A stretch of 64,000 nt of DNA, taken from assembly GCA_949298575.1 (NCBI GenBank), contig CASFXH010000003.1, forward strand, positions 1 to 64,000, written 5' to 3'. Below, piece after piece: positions 25,811 to 34,808 of this stretch. Below the pieces are notes generated by a model. The model saw only the letters and a program-made list of their open reading frames with translations. It made no database searches and was not told the origin of the DNA. The stretch is from an uncultured Parabacteroides sp. Its GTDB lineage: Bacteria; Bacteroidota; Bacteroidia; Bacteroidales; Tannerellaceae. Position numbers and translations under genes: made by a program. Positions within the stretch are counted from its first letter, which is position 1, and each line of letters opens with the position of its first letter.

Positions 25811-27107
25811 TGAAACCGGCCGTCGCGATGATGGCCCCGAGGCGTACGCCATCTCTCTTTTCGAGTTGAACAGGATGATCAACGAAGTCATCGATATGCG
25901 CTTCGACGACTCCCTCTTCTGGGTGCGGGCCGAGATGAGCGACGTCCGTGTCAACGCCACCTCGGGCCATTGCTATTTGGAGCTTGTGGAAAAAAATCCG
26001 CGCACGGAGCGCATCGTCGCCAAGATACGTGGAATGATCTGGGCCGACGATTTCCGGAAGCTCAAGCGCTATTTCGAGAGCCAGGCGAGGCAGGCTTTCA
26101 CCTCGGGCCTGAAAGTCCTCGTCCGCGTCATGGTCACCTTCCATGAGGTCTACGGCCTGAGTTTGATGATCATCGACATCGACCCTTCCTACACGCTGGG
26201 CGACATGGCCCGCCGCCGCGCCGAGATCATCCGCAGGCTGATGGAGGATGGCGTCTTTGATCTGAACAAGGAACTCCCCCTGCCCGCGCTGCCCCAGCGC
26301 GTCGCCATCATCACCTCGCCCACCGCCGCGGGCTACGAGGACTTCCTCGACCAGCTTCGGCGCTCGGCGGGTGGTTATGTCTTCTACCCCAAGCTTTTCC
26401 CGGCCGTCATGCAGGGCGAGCGCGCCGAGGCCTCCCTCATCGCCGCCCTCGACGCCGTCTACCGCCACCGCGCGTTGTTCGACGTCGTGGTCATCATCCG
26501 CGGCGGCGGCTCGACGTCCGACCTCAACTGTTTCGACTCTTACGCCCTGGCCACCCATTGCGCCCAATTCCCCCTGCCCATCATCACCGGCATCGGCCAC
26601 GAGCGCGACGAGACCGTCCTCGACCTCGTCGCCCACACCCGCGCGAAAACGCCCACCGCCGCCGCCGAGTTCCTGATCGGCCGCATGGACGAGGCCGCCG
26701 CCACCCTCAACGCGCTGGGCGAACGCCTCCGAGCGGCGGCCCTCGGCGCCCTCGATTCCCTCGCGAACGCCTTGGCCGCCAACCGTCAACGCCTCCCTCT
26801 CGCCGTCCGCGTGCGTCTGGAGCGGGCCCATGGCCTTTTGGAAAACCTCCGCCTCCGGTTGCGGGAGAAGAGCCTGGCCCGCCTCACCACCGAGCGGCAT
26901 TTCCTGGAGAAAACGGACCAGTACCTCCGCCTCGCCGCGCCCGAGCACATCCTGAAGCGCGGTTATAGCCTTACGCTCAAGGATGGGCGTATTGTCAAAT
27001 CCGTTAGCGAGTTGCGCGAGGGCGATCGCGTCGTCACCCGTTTCGCGGATGGCCTCGCCGAAAGCCGTGTCAGCCTCACCAAACCCCTTTTGGAAGATCC
27101 CGAATAG
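25797..27107 (+). CDS. xseA: Exodeoxyribonuclease VII large subunit
   Basis: A 436-residue large subunit of exonuclease VII, which degrades single-stranded DNA. The N-terminal OB-fold (FWVRAEMSDVRVNATSGHCYLELVEK) is followed by the catalytic domain motifs AIITSPTAAGYEDFLDQL, IRGGGSTSDLNCFDSYALA and GIGHERDETVLDLVAHTRAKTPTAAAEFL, and then a coiled-coil tail. I start at ATG 25797 (MRRTNETG), overlapping the subtilase stop by 14 bp; an ATG at 25764 lies deeper in the subtilase. No xseB small-subunit gene follows, although the two are often adjacent. Confidence 0.93.
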   Translation: MRRTNETGRRDDGPEAYAISLFELNRMINEVIDMRFDDSLFWVRAEMSDVRVNATSGHCYLELVEKNPRTERIVAKIRGMIWADDFRKLKRYFESQARQAFTSGLKVLVRVMVTFHEVYGLSLMIIDIDPSYTLGDMARRRAEIIRRLMEDGVFDLNKELPLPALPQRVAIITSPTAAGYEDFLDQLRRSAGGYVFYPKLFPAVMQGERAEASLIAALDAVYRHRALFDVVVIIRGGGSTSDLNCFDSYALATHCAQFPLPIITGIGHERDETVLDLVAHTRAKTPTAAAEFLIGRMDEAAATLNALGERLRAAALGALDSLANALAANRQRLPLAVRVRLERAHGLLENLRLRLREKSLARLTTERHFLEKTDQYLRLAAPEHILKRGYSLTLKDGRIVKSVSELREGDRVVTRFADGLAESRVSLTKPLLEDPE

Positions 27108-27143
27108 ATATTTTGAGGCGTTGCTCATGAACATGCGTTTAAA

Positions 27144-27290
27144 ATAGACGTATTTTGTGACCTATGCGCATGAGCGAAATAGCGAAATAGACGTATTTTG
27201 CTATAACGCGCATGAACAAAATAGCAAAATACACGTATGTCGCTATCATGTTCATGAGCATGATTTCAAAATAGCGCTATTTTCACGCGA
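27144..27290. repeat. 42-43-bp degenerate tandem array, four copies
   Basis: AT-rich units anchored on ATAGACGTATTTT-like sequence start at 27144, 27187, 27229 and 27271 (steps 43, 42, 42). Each also has a (G/T)(C/T)(A/G)CATGA(A/G)C(A/G)-type segment. The anchor degrades to ATACACGTATG and ATAGCGCTATTTT, so sequence drifts while spacing holds. The array fills the gap between xseA and lysO; a short stop-free frame across it is not coding. Confidence 0.75.
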
Positions 27291-27385
27291 TGTTCATGCG
27301 CGCGACCTCAGCGGAGCGAATCGCCGACTCGCCATTTGACGGATTCGAGCCGGCGACGTATCTTCGCGGGCAAAAAACGAGCGAA

Positions 27386-27664
27386 ATGTTTATCGTCATC
27401 ACCATCATGTTCGCCGGAATTGGCTTGGGCTACCTGCTGCGGCGGGTCGAGGCGTTGCGCGCGATCGGCCGCCCCATCACGTGGACCATCTACCTCCTGC
27501 TTTTCCTCCTCGGCGTTACGGTCGGGGGCAATCCGGAGATTGTCAACAATTTGGCCACGCTTGGCGGCGAGGCCCTTTTGCTTGCCGCGGCCGCCACGCT
27601 GGGGAGCGTCCTGGCCGCGGCGGGGGTCTATCATTGTTTTTTCAGGGAAAGGAGGCGGTCGTGA
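27386..27664 (+). CDS. LysO-type lysine exporter, N-terminal part
   Basis: A 92-residue membrane protein with three hydrophobic helices (MFIVITIMFAGIGLGYLL, WTIYLLLFLLGVTVGG, LLLAAAATLGSVLAAAGVY). It corresponds to the N-terminal third of LysO (DUF340), which in Escherichia coli is a single ~300-residue lysine exporter. The remaining part is the next gene. The stop (TGA 27662-27664) overlaps the GTG start of the second part, implying coupled translation. I chose ATG 27386 over an earlier in-frame ATG in the repeat-flanked region. It is most probably a genuine two-subunit arrangement, as in other Bacteroidales, not a frameshift. Confidence 0.8.
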   Translation: MFIVITIMFAGIGLGYLLRRVEALRAIGRPITWTIYLLLFLLGVTVGGNPEIVNNLATLGGEALLLAAAATLGSVLAAAGVYHCFFRERRRS

Positions 27665-28287
27665 AGGGGAGCCTCGTGACGGTGGGATTCTTCGCCCTGG
27701 GCGCCGCGCTGGGGTGGGGCGGCTGGCTGCCGGCGTTCCTGGCCGACGACCGGCTGGCGATGTGGGTGCTCTACGCGTTGATGTTTCAAGTGGGGCTGAG
27801 CATCGGGAGCGACCGGCAGCTGACGGGCATCCTCCGGACGCTGCGGCCCAAGTTGCTGCTCGTGCCGTTGGCCACGGTCGTGGGGACGCTGCTTTTCTCC
27901 GCCCTCGTCGGCCTCGCGCTGAGCCGCTGGGGCGTGGCGGAATGCCTGGCCGTCGGGAGCGGCTTCGCCTATTATTCCCTCTCGAGCCTCCTCATCACCC
28001 AGCTGAAAGAGCCGTCCATCGGCGCCCAATTGGCCGCCGAGCTGGGGACGATCGCTCTTATGGCCAATATTTTCCGGGAAATCTTCACGCTGCTCGGGGC
28101 GCCCTTGTTCCGGCGCTTCTTCGGCCGTTTCGCCCCCATCTGCGCGGGCGGGGCGACGACGGCGGACACCACGCTGCCCATCATCACCGCCACGTGCGGG
28201 AAAGATCTCATTTTCATCTCCATTTTGCACGGGATCCTGGTCGATCTTTCCGTCCCCTTCCTGGTCAGTTTCTTTTGTTCATTTTAA
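27661..28287 (+). CDS. LysO-type lysine exporter, C-terminal part
   Basis: A 208-residue membrane protein matching the larger C-terminal part of LysO/DUF340. Family segments include LMFQVGLSIGSD, VGSGFAYYSLSSLLITQL and APICAGGATTADTTLPIITATCGKD, with about six helices. The GTG at 27661 overlaps the preceding stop by 4 bp (GTGA), the usual sign of a translationally coupled pair. An upstream in-frame ATG would create a long arginine-rich leader that is the shadow of the first gene. With its partner it should export lysine or analogues. Confidence 0.85.
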   Translation: MKGSLVTVGFFALGAALGWGGWLPAFLADDRLAMWVLYALMFQVGLSIGSDRQLTGILRTLRPKLLLVPLATVVGTLLFSALVGLALSRWGVAECLAVGSGFAYYSLSSLLITQLKEPSIGAQLAAELGTIALMANIFREIFTLLGAPLFRRFFGRFAPICAGGATTADTTLPIITATCGKDLIFISILHGILVDLSVPFLVSFFCSF

Positions 28288-28313
28288 ATTTTTAAAGAAA
28301 AAAGAAAGCCGGG

Positions 28314-29729
28314 TTAGAGGCGGAAATAAGCCTTTGCGTTGCCATGGCAGATGGCCTCGACCATCCGCCCGATGAACGGCATCTCGCTCACGGGCAGGAG
28401 GCCCCGCTCGACGTCCTCGCCCAGGGCGTCGCACAAGACGCGGCGGAAATACTCGTGCCGCGGGTAGGAGAGGAAGCTCCGCGAGTCGGTCAGCATCCCC
28501 ACGAAGCGGCTCAGGAGGCCCAGGTCGGAGAGGGCGTCGATCTGCGCCCGCATCCCGCGGATATGGTCGTTGAACCACCAGGCGGCGCCGTATTGCATCT
28601 TGCCGGGCGTCGTGCCGTCGTTGAAATTATAGGCGTTGGCCACCATCAGGGCGTTGTCGCGGGGGTTGAGGTTGTAAACGATGGTGCGCGTCAAATGCCC
28701 CTCGCGGTCGAGGCGGCTGAAGAAGCGGTTCATCGAGGCGGCGATCGGCTCGTCGGCGATGGCGTCGAAGCCCGTGTCGGGGCCCAGGGCGGCGAACATG
28801 CGCTCGTTGTTGTTTCGGTTGGGCCCGACGTGGTATTGCTGCGCCCATCCGCTGTCGGCGTCCATCACGGCCAGGTCGTAGAGCAAGGCCGACTTGAATT
28901 TCCGCGCGTCCAGCGCGGTCAACGCCTTGCCCATGCGGGCGTCGAGGAAGATGCGGTCGATCTCCTTCGCCGTGTAAGGCTCCGCGTAGAACGTGTCCAG
29001 GCCGTGATCCGAGAGCACGCAGCCATGCGCCTCGAAAAAAGCGTGCCGCTTGACGAGCGCCTCCAGCAGCCGCTCGTAGTTGAGGATCGCCACGTTCGAG
29101 GCGGCCTCGAGCCGGGTCATGTAGGCGTTGAAAGCCTCGGGCTGGTCGATGGCCAACGCCTTGTCGGGCCGCCACGAGGGGAGGACGCGGAAGGGGAGGC
29201 CTTCGTTGGCGATCTGGATGTGGAAGCGGAGGTCGTCGGCGGGGTCGTCGGTCGTGCAGACGGTCTCCACGTTCATTTTCCGCAACAACGCTTGGACCCT
29301 GAAGTCCTCTTGGTGGAGCAGGGCGCCGCAGTGGTCGTAAATCTCCCGGGCCGTCTCGATCGTCAGGAGTTTTTCCACGCCAAAGACCCTGTTCAGCTCC
29401 AGGTGCGACCAGTGGTAGAGGGGGTTGCGCATGGTGTAGGGCAATGTCTCCGCCCATTTCAGGAATTTCTCGTAGGGAGGCATCTTGCCCGTGATGAAGG
29501 CCTCGTTCACGCCGTTGGCCCGCATCGCCCGCCACTTGTAGTGGTCGCCGCCCAGCCAGATCTCGGTCAGGTCGGCGAATTGGTGGTTCTCGGCGATGAG
29601 CCTCGGGTCCAGGTGGCAGTGATAATCGATAATCGGTTGCTTCTCGGCGTGTTCATGATAGAGCGCGCGGGCCGCCTCGCTCTCCAAAAGGAAGTCATTA
29701 TCCAAAAAAAACGCGATTTTCCGTGTCAT
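28314..29729 (-). CDS. uxaC: Glucuronate isomerase
   Basis: A 471-residue enzyme of the amidohydrolase superfamily converting D-glucuronate and D-galacturonate to fructuronate and tagaturonate, the first step of hexuronate breakdown. IIDYHCHLDPRLIAEN is the family metal-site motif (around residue 30). The substrate segments IWLGGDHYKWRAMRANGV and VCTTDDPADDLRFH are also present, with normal length. ATG 29729 (MTRKIAFFLDNDFLLES) is preferred; an upstream in-frame ATG at 29786 adds 19 unrelated residues. No other hexuronate genes adjoin. It converges with lysO. Confidence 0.95.
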   Translation of the reverse strand: MTRKIAFFLDNDFLLESEAARALYHEHAEKQPIIDYHCHLDPRLIAENHQFADLTEIWLGGDHYKWRAMRANGVNEAFITGKMPPYEKFLKWAETLPYTMRNPLYHWSHLELNRVFGVEKLLTIETAREIYDHCGALLHQEDFRVQALLRKMNVETVCTTDDPADDLRFHIQIANEGLPFRVLPSWRPDKALAIDQPEAFNAYMTRLEAASNVAILNYERLLEALVKRHAFFEAHGCVLSDHGLDTFYAEPYTAKEIDRIFLDARMGKALTALDARKFKSALLYDLAVMDADSGWAQQYHVGPNRNNNERMFAALGPDTGFDAIADEPIAASMNRFFSRLDREGHLTRTIVYNLNPRDNALMVANAYNFNDGTTPGKMQYGAAWWFNDHIRGMRAQIDALSDLGLLSRFVGMLTDSRSFLSYPRHEYFRRVLCDALGEDVERGLLPVSEMPFIGRMVEAICHGNAKAYFRL

Positions 29730-29803
29730 ATTCCAATCTTTTTCGCGAAAATAAGACATTTTTATTAACTTCGCCGCGCTAAACATACAAGAACATCTGT
29801 ATC

Positions 29804-31255
29804 ATGATGGAAAATCAAGAGGAAAAGAGGCCGTCGCCTCTGTTGTCACTCATCCCGATCCTCGTGCTGGTCGCGTTACTGGCCGTGACGATCAGTCTTT
29901 TCGGTAGCGATGCCCTTAACGGGGGCAGTCAAGTGGTCCTGCTGACGGCGACCGCCGTGGCTTCCGGCTTGGCGATGGCCCTTTGTAAAACGCCGTGGAA
30001 AAAAATCGAGATGGCGATCAGCAACAACATCTTGGGCGTCGCCACGGCTTTAATCATTCTTTTGCTGATCGGCGCGCTTTCGGGCAGCTGGATGATCAGC
30101 GGTGTCGTGCCTACCTTAATATATTATGGGATGCATCTCCTGCACCCGAGCTTTTTCTTGGCCTCCTGTTGCTTGATCTGTTCCGTTGTCTCGGTCATGA
30201 CCGGCAGCTCGTGGACCACGATCGCCACCATCGGAATCGCCTTGCTGGGCATTGGGGAGGCGCAGGGCTTCGACGCGGCCTGGGTGGCGGGGGCCATCAT
30301 CTCGGGCGCCTACTTCGGCGATAAGGTTTCGCCCCTGTCCGACACGACGATCTTGGCCTCTTCCGTGACGCAGACCCCCTTGTTCACCCACATTCGCTAC
30401 ATGATGATCACGACCATCCCTTCGATGACGATCACGCTGATCATCTTCATGGTCGCTGGTTTCGCCCATGAGGCGAGCGCTTCCGAGCAAGTTGCCGAGT
30501 TCTCGGCCGCTCTTGAGCAAACTTTCAACCTGTCGCTCTGGCCCCTGATTGTCCCGCTGGTGACCGCGGTGATGATCGCCAAGAAAGTGCCGTCGCTGAT
30601 CACGTTGTTCGTCTCCGCCATTCTCGCGGTCATCCTCGCCCTCTTCACGCAGCCCGACTTGCTGCAAATGATCTCCGGCGAGTCCGAGCGTTCCGCGCTT
30701 TCTTTATTTAAAGGAATGGTGATCACGCTCTATGGCAGTACGGCCCTCGATACGGGCAACGCCGCCCTCAACGACTTGGTCGCTACCCGCGGCATGGCCG
30801 GCATGATGAATACCATCTGGCTGATCATTTGCGCCATGTGTTTCGGAGGCGCGATGACCGCGACTGGCATGTTGGAAAGCTTGACGCATGTCTTTGTCCG
30901 TTTTATGAAAAAACGAGCGAGCATGGTCGCCTCGACGGTCACGTCGGGTCTCTTCCTCAACATCTGTACGGCCGATCAATACATCTCCATCATTTTGACC
31001 GGTAATATGTTTAAAGATATTTACAGGGAGCAAGGCTACGAGAGCCGCTTGCTCAGCCGAACCACGGAAGACGCCGTGACCGTCACCTCGGTCCTCATCC
31101 CATGGAACACGTGCGGCATGACTCAAGCGACCATCCTGAGCGTACCGACCCTGACCTATCTACCTTATTGTTTCTTCAATATCATTAGTCCGCTCATGAG
31201 TATATTCATCGCGATAATCGGTTATAAAATCAAGCAAGTCCATGAAAAAGATTAA
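29804..31255 (+). CDS. nhaC: NhaC-family Na+/H+ antiporter
   Basis: A 483-residue inner-membrane antiporter of the NhaC/MleN family. Family motifs are SCLICSVVSVMTGSSWTTIATIGIALLGIG-like sequence around residue 125, AGAIISGAYFGDKVSPLSDTT around 165 and the C-terminal NICTADQYISIILTGNMF and LIPWNTCGMTQATIL. About twelve helices. It overlaps the following symporter gene by 14 bp, so the two are coupled. The substrate pair could be Na+/H+ or, as in MleN, malate-lactate/Na+-H+; the sequence does not settle this. Confidence 0.92.
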   Translation: MMENQEEKRPSPLLSLIPILVLVALLAVTISLFGSDALNGGSQVVLLTATAVASGLAMALCKTPWKKIEMAISNNILGVATALIILLLIGALSGSWMISGVVPTLIYYGMHLLHPSFFLASCCLICSVVSVMTGSSWTTIATIGIALLGIGEAQGFDAAWVAGAIISGAYFGDKVSPLSDTTILASSVTQTPLFTHIRYMMITTIPSMTITLIIFMVAGFAHEASASEQVAEFSAALEQTFNLSLWPLIVPLVTAVMIAKKVPSLITLFVSAILAVILALFTQPDLLQMISGESERSALSLFKGMVITLYGSTALDTGNAALNDLVATRGMAGMMNTIWLIICAMCFGGAMTATGMLESLTHVFVRFMKKRASMVASTVTSGLFLNICTADQYISIILTGNMFKDIYREQGYESRLLSRTTEDAVTVTSVLIPWNTCGMTQATILSVPTLTYLPYCFFNIISPLMSIFIAIIGYKIKQVHEKD

Positions 31256-32408
31256 GATCTCTTTATTGGCGAAAGTGGTCCTGGCCATTCTTCTTGGCGT
31301 CTTGTTCGGGCAATTCCTGCCCGCGAGCCTGGCCCGGATCTTTGTCACGTTCAATTCCCTGTTCAGTGAGTTTCTCTCCTTCTCTATCCCGTTAATTATC
31401 GTAGGTCTCGTGGCCCCGGCGATCGGGGAGTTAGGGCGCGGAGCCGGCAAGCTTTTGCTGATTACGGCCTTGCTCGCTTATGGATCGACTCTTTTCTCCG
31501 GTTTTTTTACCTATTTCAGTTGCGAGCTTGCCTTCCCCTTCATTATACCCTCCAGCGCGGAACTCGTTTCCGCCGATAACCCGGGCGACTTTATGCTGCA
31601 ACCCTATTTCACGGTCGCGATGCCTCCCTTGATGGACGTGATGACCGCGCTCTTGCTCTCGTTCACGTTTGGCCTTGGTCTTTCTAATATCGGGGGAACC
31701 GCTCTGCGTGATGTCTTTCGGGATATTAAAGATATCGTCACGCTCCTGATCGAAGTGGTGATCATCCCCCTTCTTCCTCTCCATATCTTTGGTATCTTCC
31801 TCAACATGACCGTCAGCGGACAAGTCATGAGCATTATCTCCATGTTCTTGAAAGTGATTATCATCATATTCATTTTGCATATTTTGCTTTTGTTGATCCA
31901 ATTCTCCGCGGCGGGCGCTGTCGCCAAGAAGAACCCGATCCGGTTGCTGAAAAATATGCTCCCGGCCTACGCGACCGCGTTGGGCACCCAATCGTCGGCG
32001 GCCACCATTCCCGTCACGCTAGCCCAAACCCTCAAGAACGGGGTGCGCGAGAATATCGCGATCTTCACGGTCCCCCTTTGCGCCACCATTCATTTGGCGG
32101 GAAGCACGCTCAAGATCGTGGCCTGCGCGATGGCGATCCTGATCATGTCGGGCGAACCGATCCTCTTCAGCCAATTTAGCGGTTTTATCCTCATGCTGGG
32201 CATCGCGATGGTGGCGGCGCCAGGCGTTCCAGGTGGCGCGATCATGGCGGCCTTGGGTATTTTACAAGACATGTTGGGCTTTAATGAGACCATGCAAGCC
32301 TTGATCATCGCCTTGTATATCGCGATGGACAGTTTTGGTACCGCCTGCAACGTGACGGGCGATGGGGCGATCGCTGTTGTGGTTGATCGGATTTCGAAAG
32401 ACGTGTAA
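31242..32408 (+). CDS. Dicarboxylate/amino acid:cation symporter (DAACS family)
   Basis: A 388-residue SLC1-like symporter. The conserved re-entrant loops are recognisable as TQSSAATIPVTLAQTLKNGV (around residue 245) and the C-terminal GTACNVTGDGAIAVVVDRI. The usual NMDGT is replaced by HLAGST, so substrate choice (glutamate, aspartate, serine/threonine or dicarboxylate) is uncertain. Eight helices plus loops. It starts inside the end of nhaC (14-bp overlap), suggesting that sodium cycling by NhaC supports uptake through this protein. Confidence 0.88.
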   Translation: MKKIKISLLAKVVLAILLGVLFGQFLPASLARIFVTFNSLFSEFLSFSIPLIIVGLVAPAIGELGRGAGKLLLITALLAYGSTLFSGFFTYFSCELAFPFIIPSSAELVSADNPGDFMLQPYFTVAMPPLMDVMTALLLSFTFGLGLSNIGGTALRDVFRDIKDIVTLLIEVVIIPLLPLHIFGIFLNMTVSGQVMSIISMFLKVIIIIFILHILLLLIQFSAAGAVAKKNPIRLLKNMLPAYATALGTQSSAATIPVTLAQTLKNGVRENIAIFTVPLCATIHLAGSTLKIVACAMAILIMSGEPILFSQFSGFILMLGIAMVAAPGVPGGAIMAALGILQDMLGFNETMQALIIALYIAMDSFGTACNVTGDGAIAVVVDRISKDV

Positions 32409-32482
32409 CACTTTTGTAATATCTTTGTTATCCTGTATAAATCCGCGTCTTATACTTTCGCGGCAAAATTTTAACAGCAAGT

Positions 32483-34738
32483 ATGGAGCTCTTTTATTTA
32501 TTTTTAGTCGTATTTCTATTTGTCTTAGCTGTCGTCGACTTGTCCGTTGGAGTCAGCAATGATGCCGTCAACTTCCTGAACGCGGCGATCGGTTCAAAAG
32601 CGGCCTCGTTCAGGGTCATTCTCTTAATCGCCGCGTTAGGTGTCTTCGTGGGAGCCTCCTTGTCGAACGGCATGATGGATATCGCCCGGCATGGTATTTT
32701 CCAACCGCAGCATTTCTATTTCTCGGAAATCATGTGTATCCTTGCGGCGGTCATGCTGACCGATGTGGTGCTCTTGGATATCTTTAACTCATTAGGGCTT
32801 CCGACTTCCACCACGGTCTCAATGGTTTTTGAGCTGGTGGGCGGTACGGTCGCCATTTCCTTGATGAAAATCGCGGCGTCTGATGGCTTTTACAAATTGG
32901 GCGACTTGTTGAATACGGAACAAGCCTTCACCGTGATTTTAGGTATCTTCCTCTCGGTGGCGATCGCCTTCTTCTTCGGAATGGTCGTGCAATACATCTC
33001 CCGCTTGATCTTTTCTTTCAATTACAAAAAGACTTCGAAATATTTTATTGGTGTTTACGCGGGTCTCGCCGCGACATCCATCATCTATTTCATGCTGATC
33101 AAAGGCTTGAAAGGAAGCGCGTTCATGACGCCAGAACTTAACGATCTTATCCACTCCTATACGGATACGATCTTGATCGTCTGTCTGGTTTTCTTCTCCA
33201 TACTGATGCAGATCCTTCACTTCCTAAAGGTGAATGTTTTCAAGATCGTCATATTGATGGGTACGTTCGCTTTAGCTTTGGCTTTCGCGGGCAATGATTT
33301 GGTGAACTTCATAGGTGTGCCGTTAGCCGGATATTCTTCTTACATGGACTTGAAAGCGGGTGGCGGAGAAGCTGAGACATTCTTGATGACCTCTTTGTTG
33401 GAATCCGCGAAAACCCCGTGGTATTTCCTTGTAGCCGCTGGCGCGGTCATGGTTTTTGCCTTATGTACTTCAAAGAAGGCGCAAAACGTGGTGAAAACAT
33501 CTTTGGATCTATCCAGGCAATCGGAAGGTGAAGAGATGTTTGGCACCTCACCCGTCGCCCGCGTATTGGTGCGTCATTGCAGCAGTCTTTCAGCCACGCT
33601 CCTGAGTGTTGTTCCATCTTCCACGAAGAAATGGATCGACAGCCGGTTCAATCAGGACGAGATGATCATGGAGGAAAAAGCCAGTTTCGACCTTGTGCGC
33701 GCTTCGGTCAACGTCGTCTTGTCCGGTTTGCTTATCGCGGTTGGTACTTCTCTTAAGTTGCCGCTTTCCACAACCTACGTCGCGTTCATGGTCGCGATGG
33801 GTTCCTCTTTAGCCGACCGGGCTTGGGGGCGCGAGAGTGCCGTTTACCGCATTACGGGTGTCTTGTCCGTGATCGGCGGTTGGTTTATTACGGCCGGTGC
33901 CGCTTTTACGATTTGCTTTTTCGTCTCCTTACTCATTTATTGGGGGGGCGTACCGGCTTTGGCGGCCATGATTGCTCTAGCGATCTATTCCTTGATCCGC
34001 AGCCAAATCGCTTACAAGAAAAAGCAGCGTAAAGAAGCTTTGCAAGAGGAAGTGAACACGACGGTATCCAAATTGCGTAAAGCGACCAGCTCGATCGAGG
34101 CGCTGCGACTTTTCCGCGAACATAGCCGCGAGGAGTTGGAAGAAAACTTCCGTTTCTCATCAGACATTTTGAATCGTGCCGTGCAAGGCTTCATCCATGA
34201 GAATTTGAAGGATTTGCGAAAAATTCTCTCCCTGATCAAAGAACGGAAGATTCACTTGAAACAGGAAAAACGGGTCGGCACCCTTGGCGTAACCCAATTG
34301 GATCGTAACATCGCGATCGAAAAAGGGCTTTATTACTACCAAAGTAACGACTTTTCCAGCGAGATCGTTTTCAGCTTAAGCCGTTTGGCCGAGTCTTGTA
34401 AAGACCATATCGATAACAACTTCAACCCCTTGAACTCTACGCAAGTTGAGGAATTCAACCAGGAAACGGCCCGAATCGTTAACTTTTTGAACCGTTGTGC
34501 CGATATGATTCGCAAAAACACTTATGCCGGTTTCGATGATCTGATCGCGGAGTCAAACACGTTAAACGCTCAGTTGATTAGTCTTAAGAAAGCCGAGCTG
34601 AAACGCGTCCAAGCCCAAGGCAACGGGAGCACGAAGGTCAGCATGGTTTATTTGACCATCGTTCAAGAGGAGCAAAACGTCGTCGCGTTCTCCACGAACC
34701 TTGTCAAGGTAAGCCGTAAATTCCAAATCGAGAGTTAA
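32483..34738 (+). CDS. PiT-family inorganic phosphate transporter with extended C-terminus
   Basis: A 751-residue transporter of the PiT family (low-affinity metal-phosphate/cation symport). Signature repeats are GVSNDAVNFLNAAIGSKAA near the N-terminus and AFAGNDLVNFIGVPLAGY around residue 275, with a third PLSTTYVAFMVAMG segment. Residues ~520-751 form a long charged, helical, probably cytoplasmic tail reminiscent of PhoU-type helical bundles, which Bacteroidetes PiT proteins often have and which ordinary ~420-500-residue PiT proteins lack. A TATACTTTC -7-like sequence lies upstream. It is probably monocistronic. Confidence 0.9.
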   Translation: MELFYLFLVVFLFVLAVVDLSVGVSNDAVNFLNAAIGSKAASFRVILLIAALGVFVGASLSNGMMDIARHGIFQPQHFYFSEIMCILAAVMLTDVVLLDIFNSLGLPTSTTVSMVFELVGGTVAISLMKIAASDGFYKLGDLLNTEQAFTVILGIFLSVAIAFFFGMVVQYISRLIFSFNYKKTSKYFIGVYAGLAATSIIYFMLIKGLKGSAFMTPELNDLIHSYTDTILIVCLVFFSILMQILHFLKVNVFKIVILMGTFALALAFAGNDLVNFIGVPLAGYSSYMDLKAGGGEAETFLMTSLLESAKTPWYFLVAAGAVMVFALCTSKKAQNVVKTSLDLSRQSEGEEMFGTSPVARVLVRHCSSLSATLLSVVPSSTKKWIDSRFNQDEMIMEEKASFDLVRASVNVVLSGLLIAVGTSLKLPLSTTYVAFMVAMGSSLADRAWGRESAVYRITGVLSVIGGWFITAGAAFTICFFVSLLIYWGGVPALAAMIALAIYSLIRSQIAYKKKQRKEALQEEVNTTVSKLRKATSSIEALRLFREHSREELEENFRFSSDILNRAVQGFIHENLKDLRKILSLIKERKIHLKQEKRVGTLGVTQLDRNIAIEKGLYYYQSNDFSSEIVFSLSRLAESCKDHIDNNFNPLNSTQVEEFNQETARIVNFLNRCADMIRKNTYAGFDDLIAESNTLNAQLISLKKAELKRVQAQGNGSTKVSMVYLTIVQEEQNVVAFSTNLVKVSRKFQIES

Positions 34739-34775
34739 TCATAGCCGATCAGGAGCCTAATCGGGAGGGATTTCT

Positions 34776-34783
34776 TATATTTG
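34776..34783 (+). promoter_or_regulatory. -7 element of the tricorn-like protease gene
   Basis: TATATTTG matches the Bacteroidetes -7 consensus about 25 bp before the ATG at 34809. No clear -33 partner. Confidence 0.45.
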
Positions 34784-34808
34784 TCCGCGACATTTAAAAT
34801 TAGGACAA

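Noticed and set aside
25575..27134. 519-codon minus-strand open frame
   Set aside because: Antisense of xseA and the end of the subtilase gene; both real genes have intact motifs, and high G+C makes long antisense frames common.
27157..27339. 60-codon plus-strand frame
   Set aside because: It is the translated 42-43-bp array (repeated HE-N/D-FKI motif) and varies with the repeat, not with protein constraint.
28344..29768. 474-codon plus-strand frame
   Set aside because: Antisense of uxaC, whose metal motif and full length identify it clearly.
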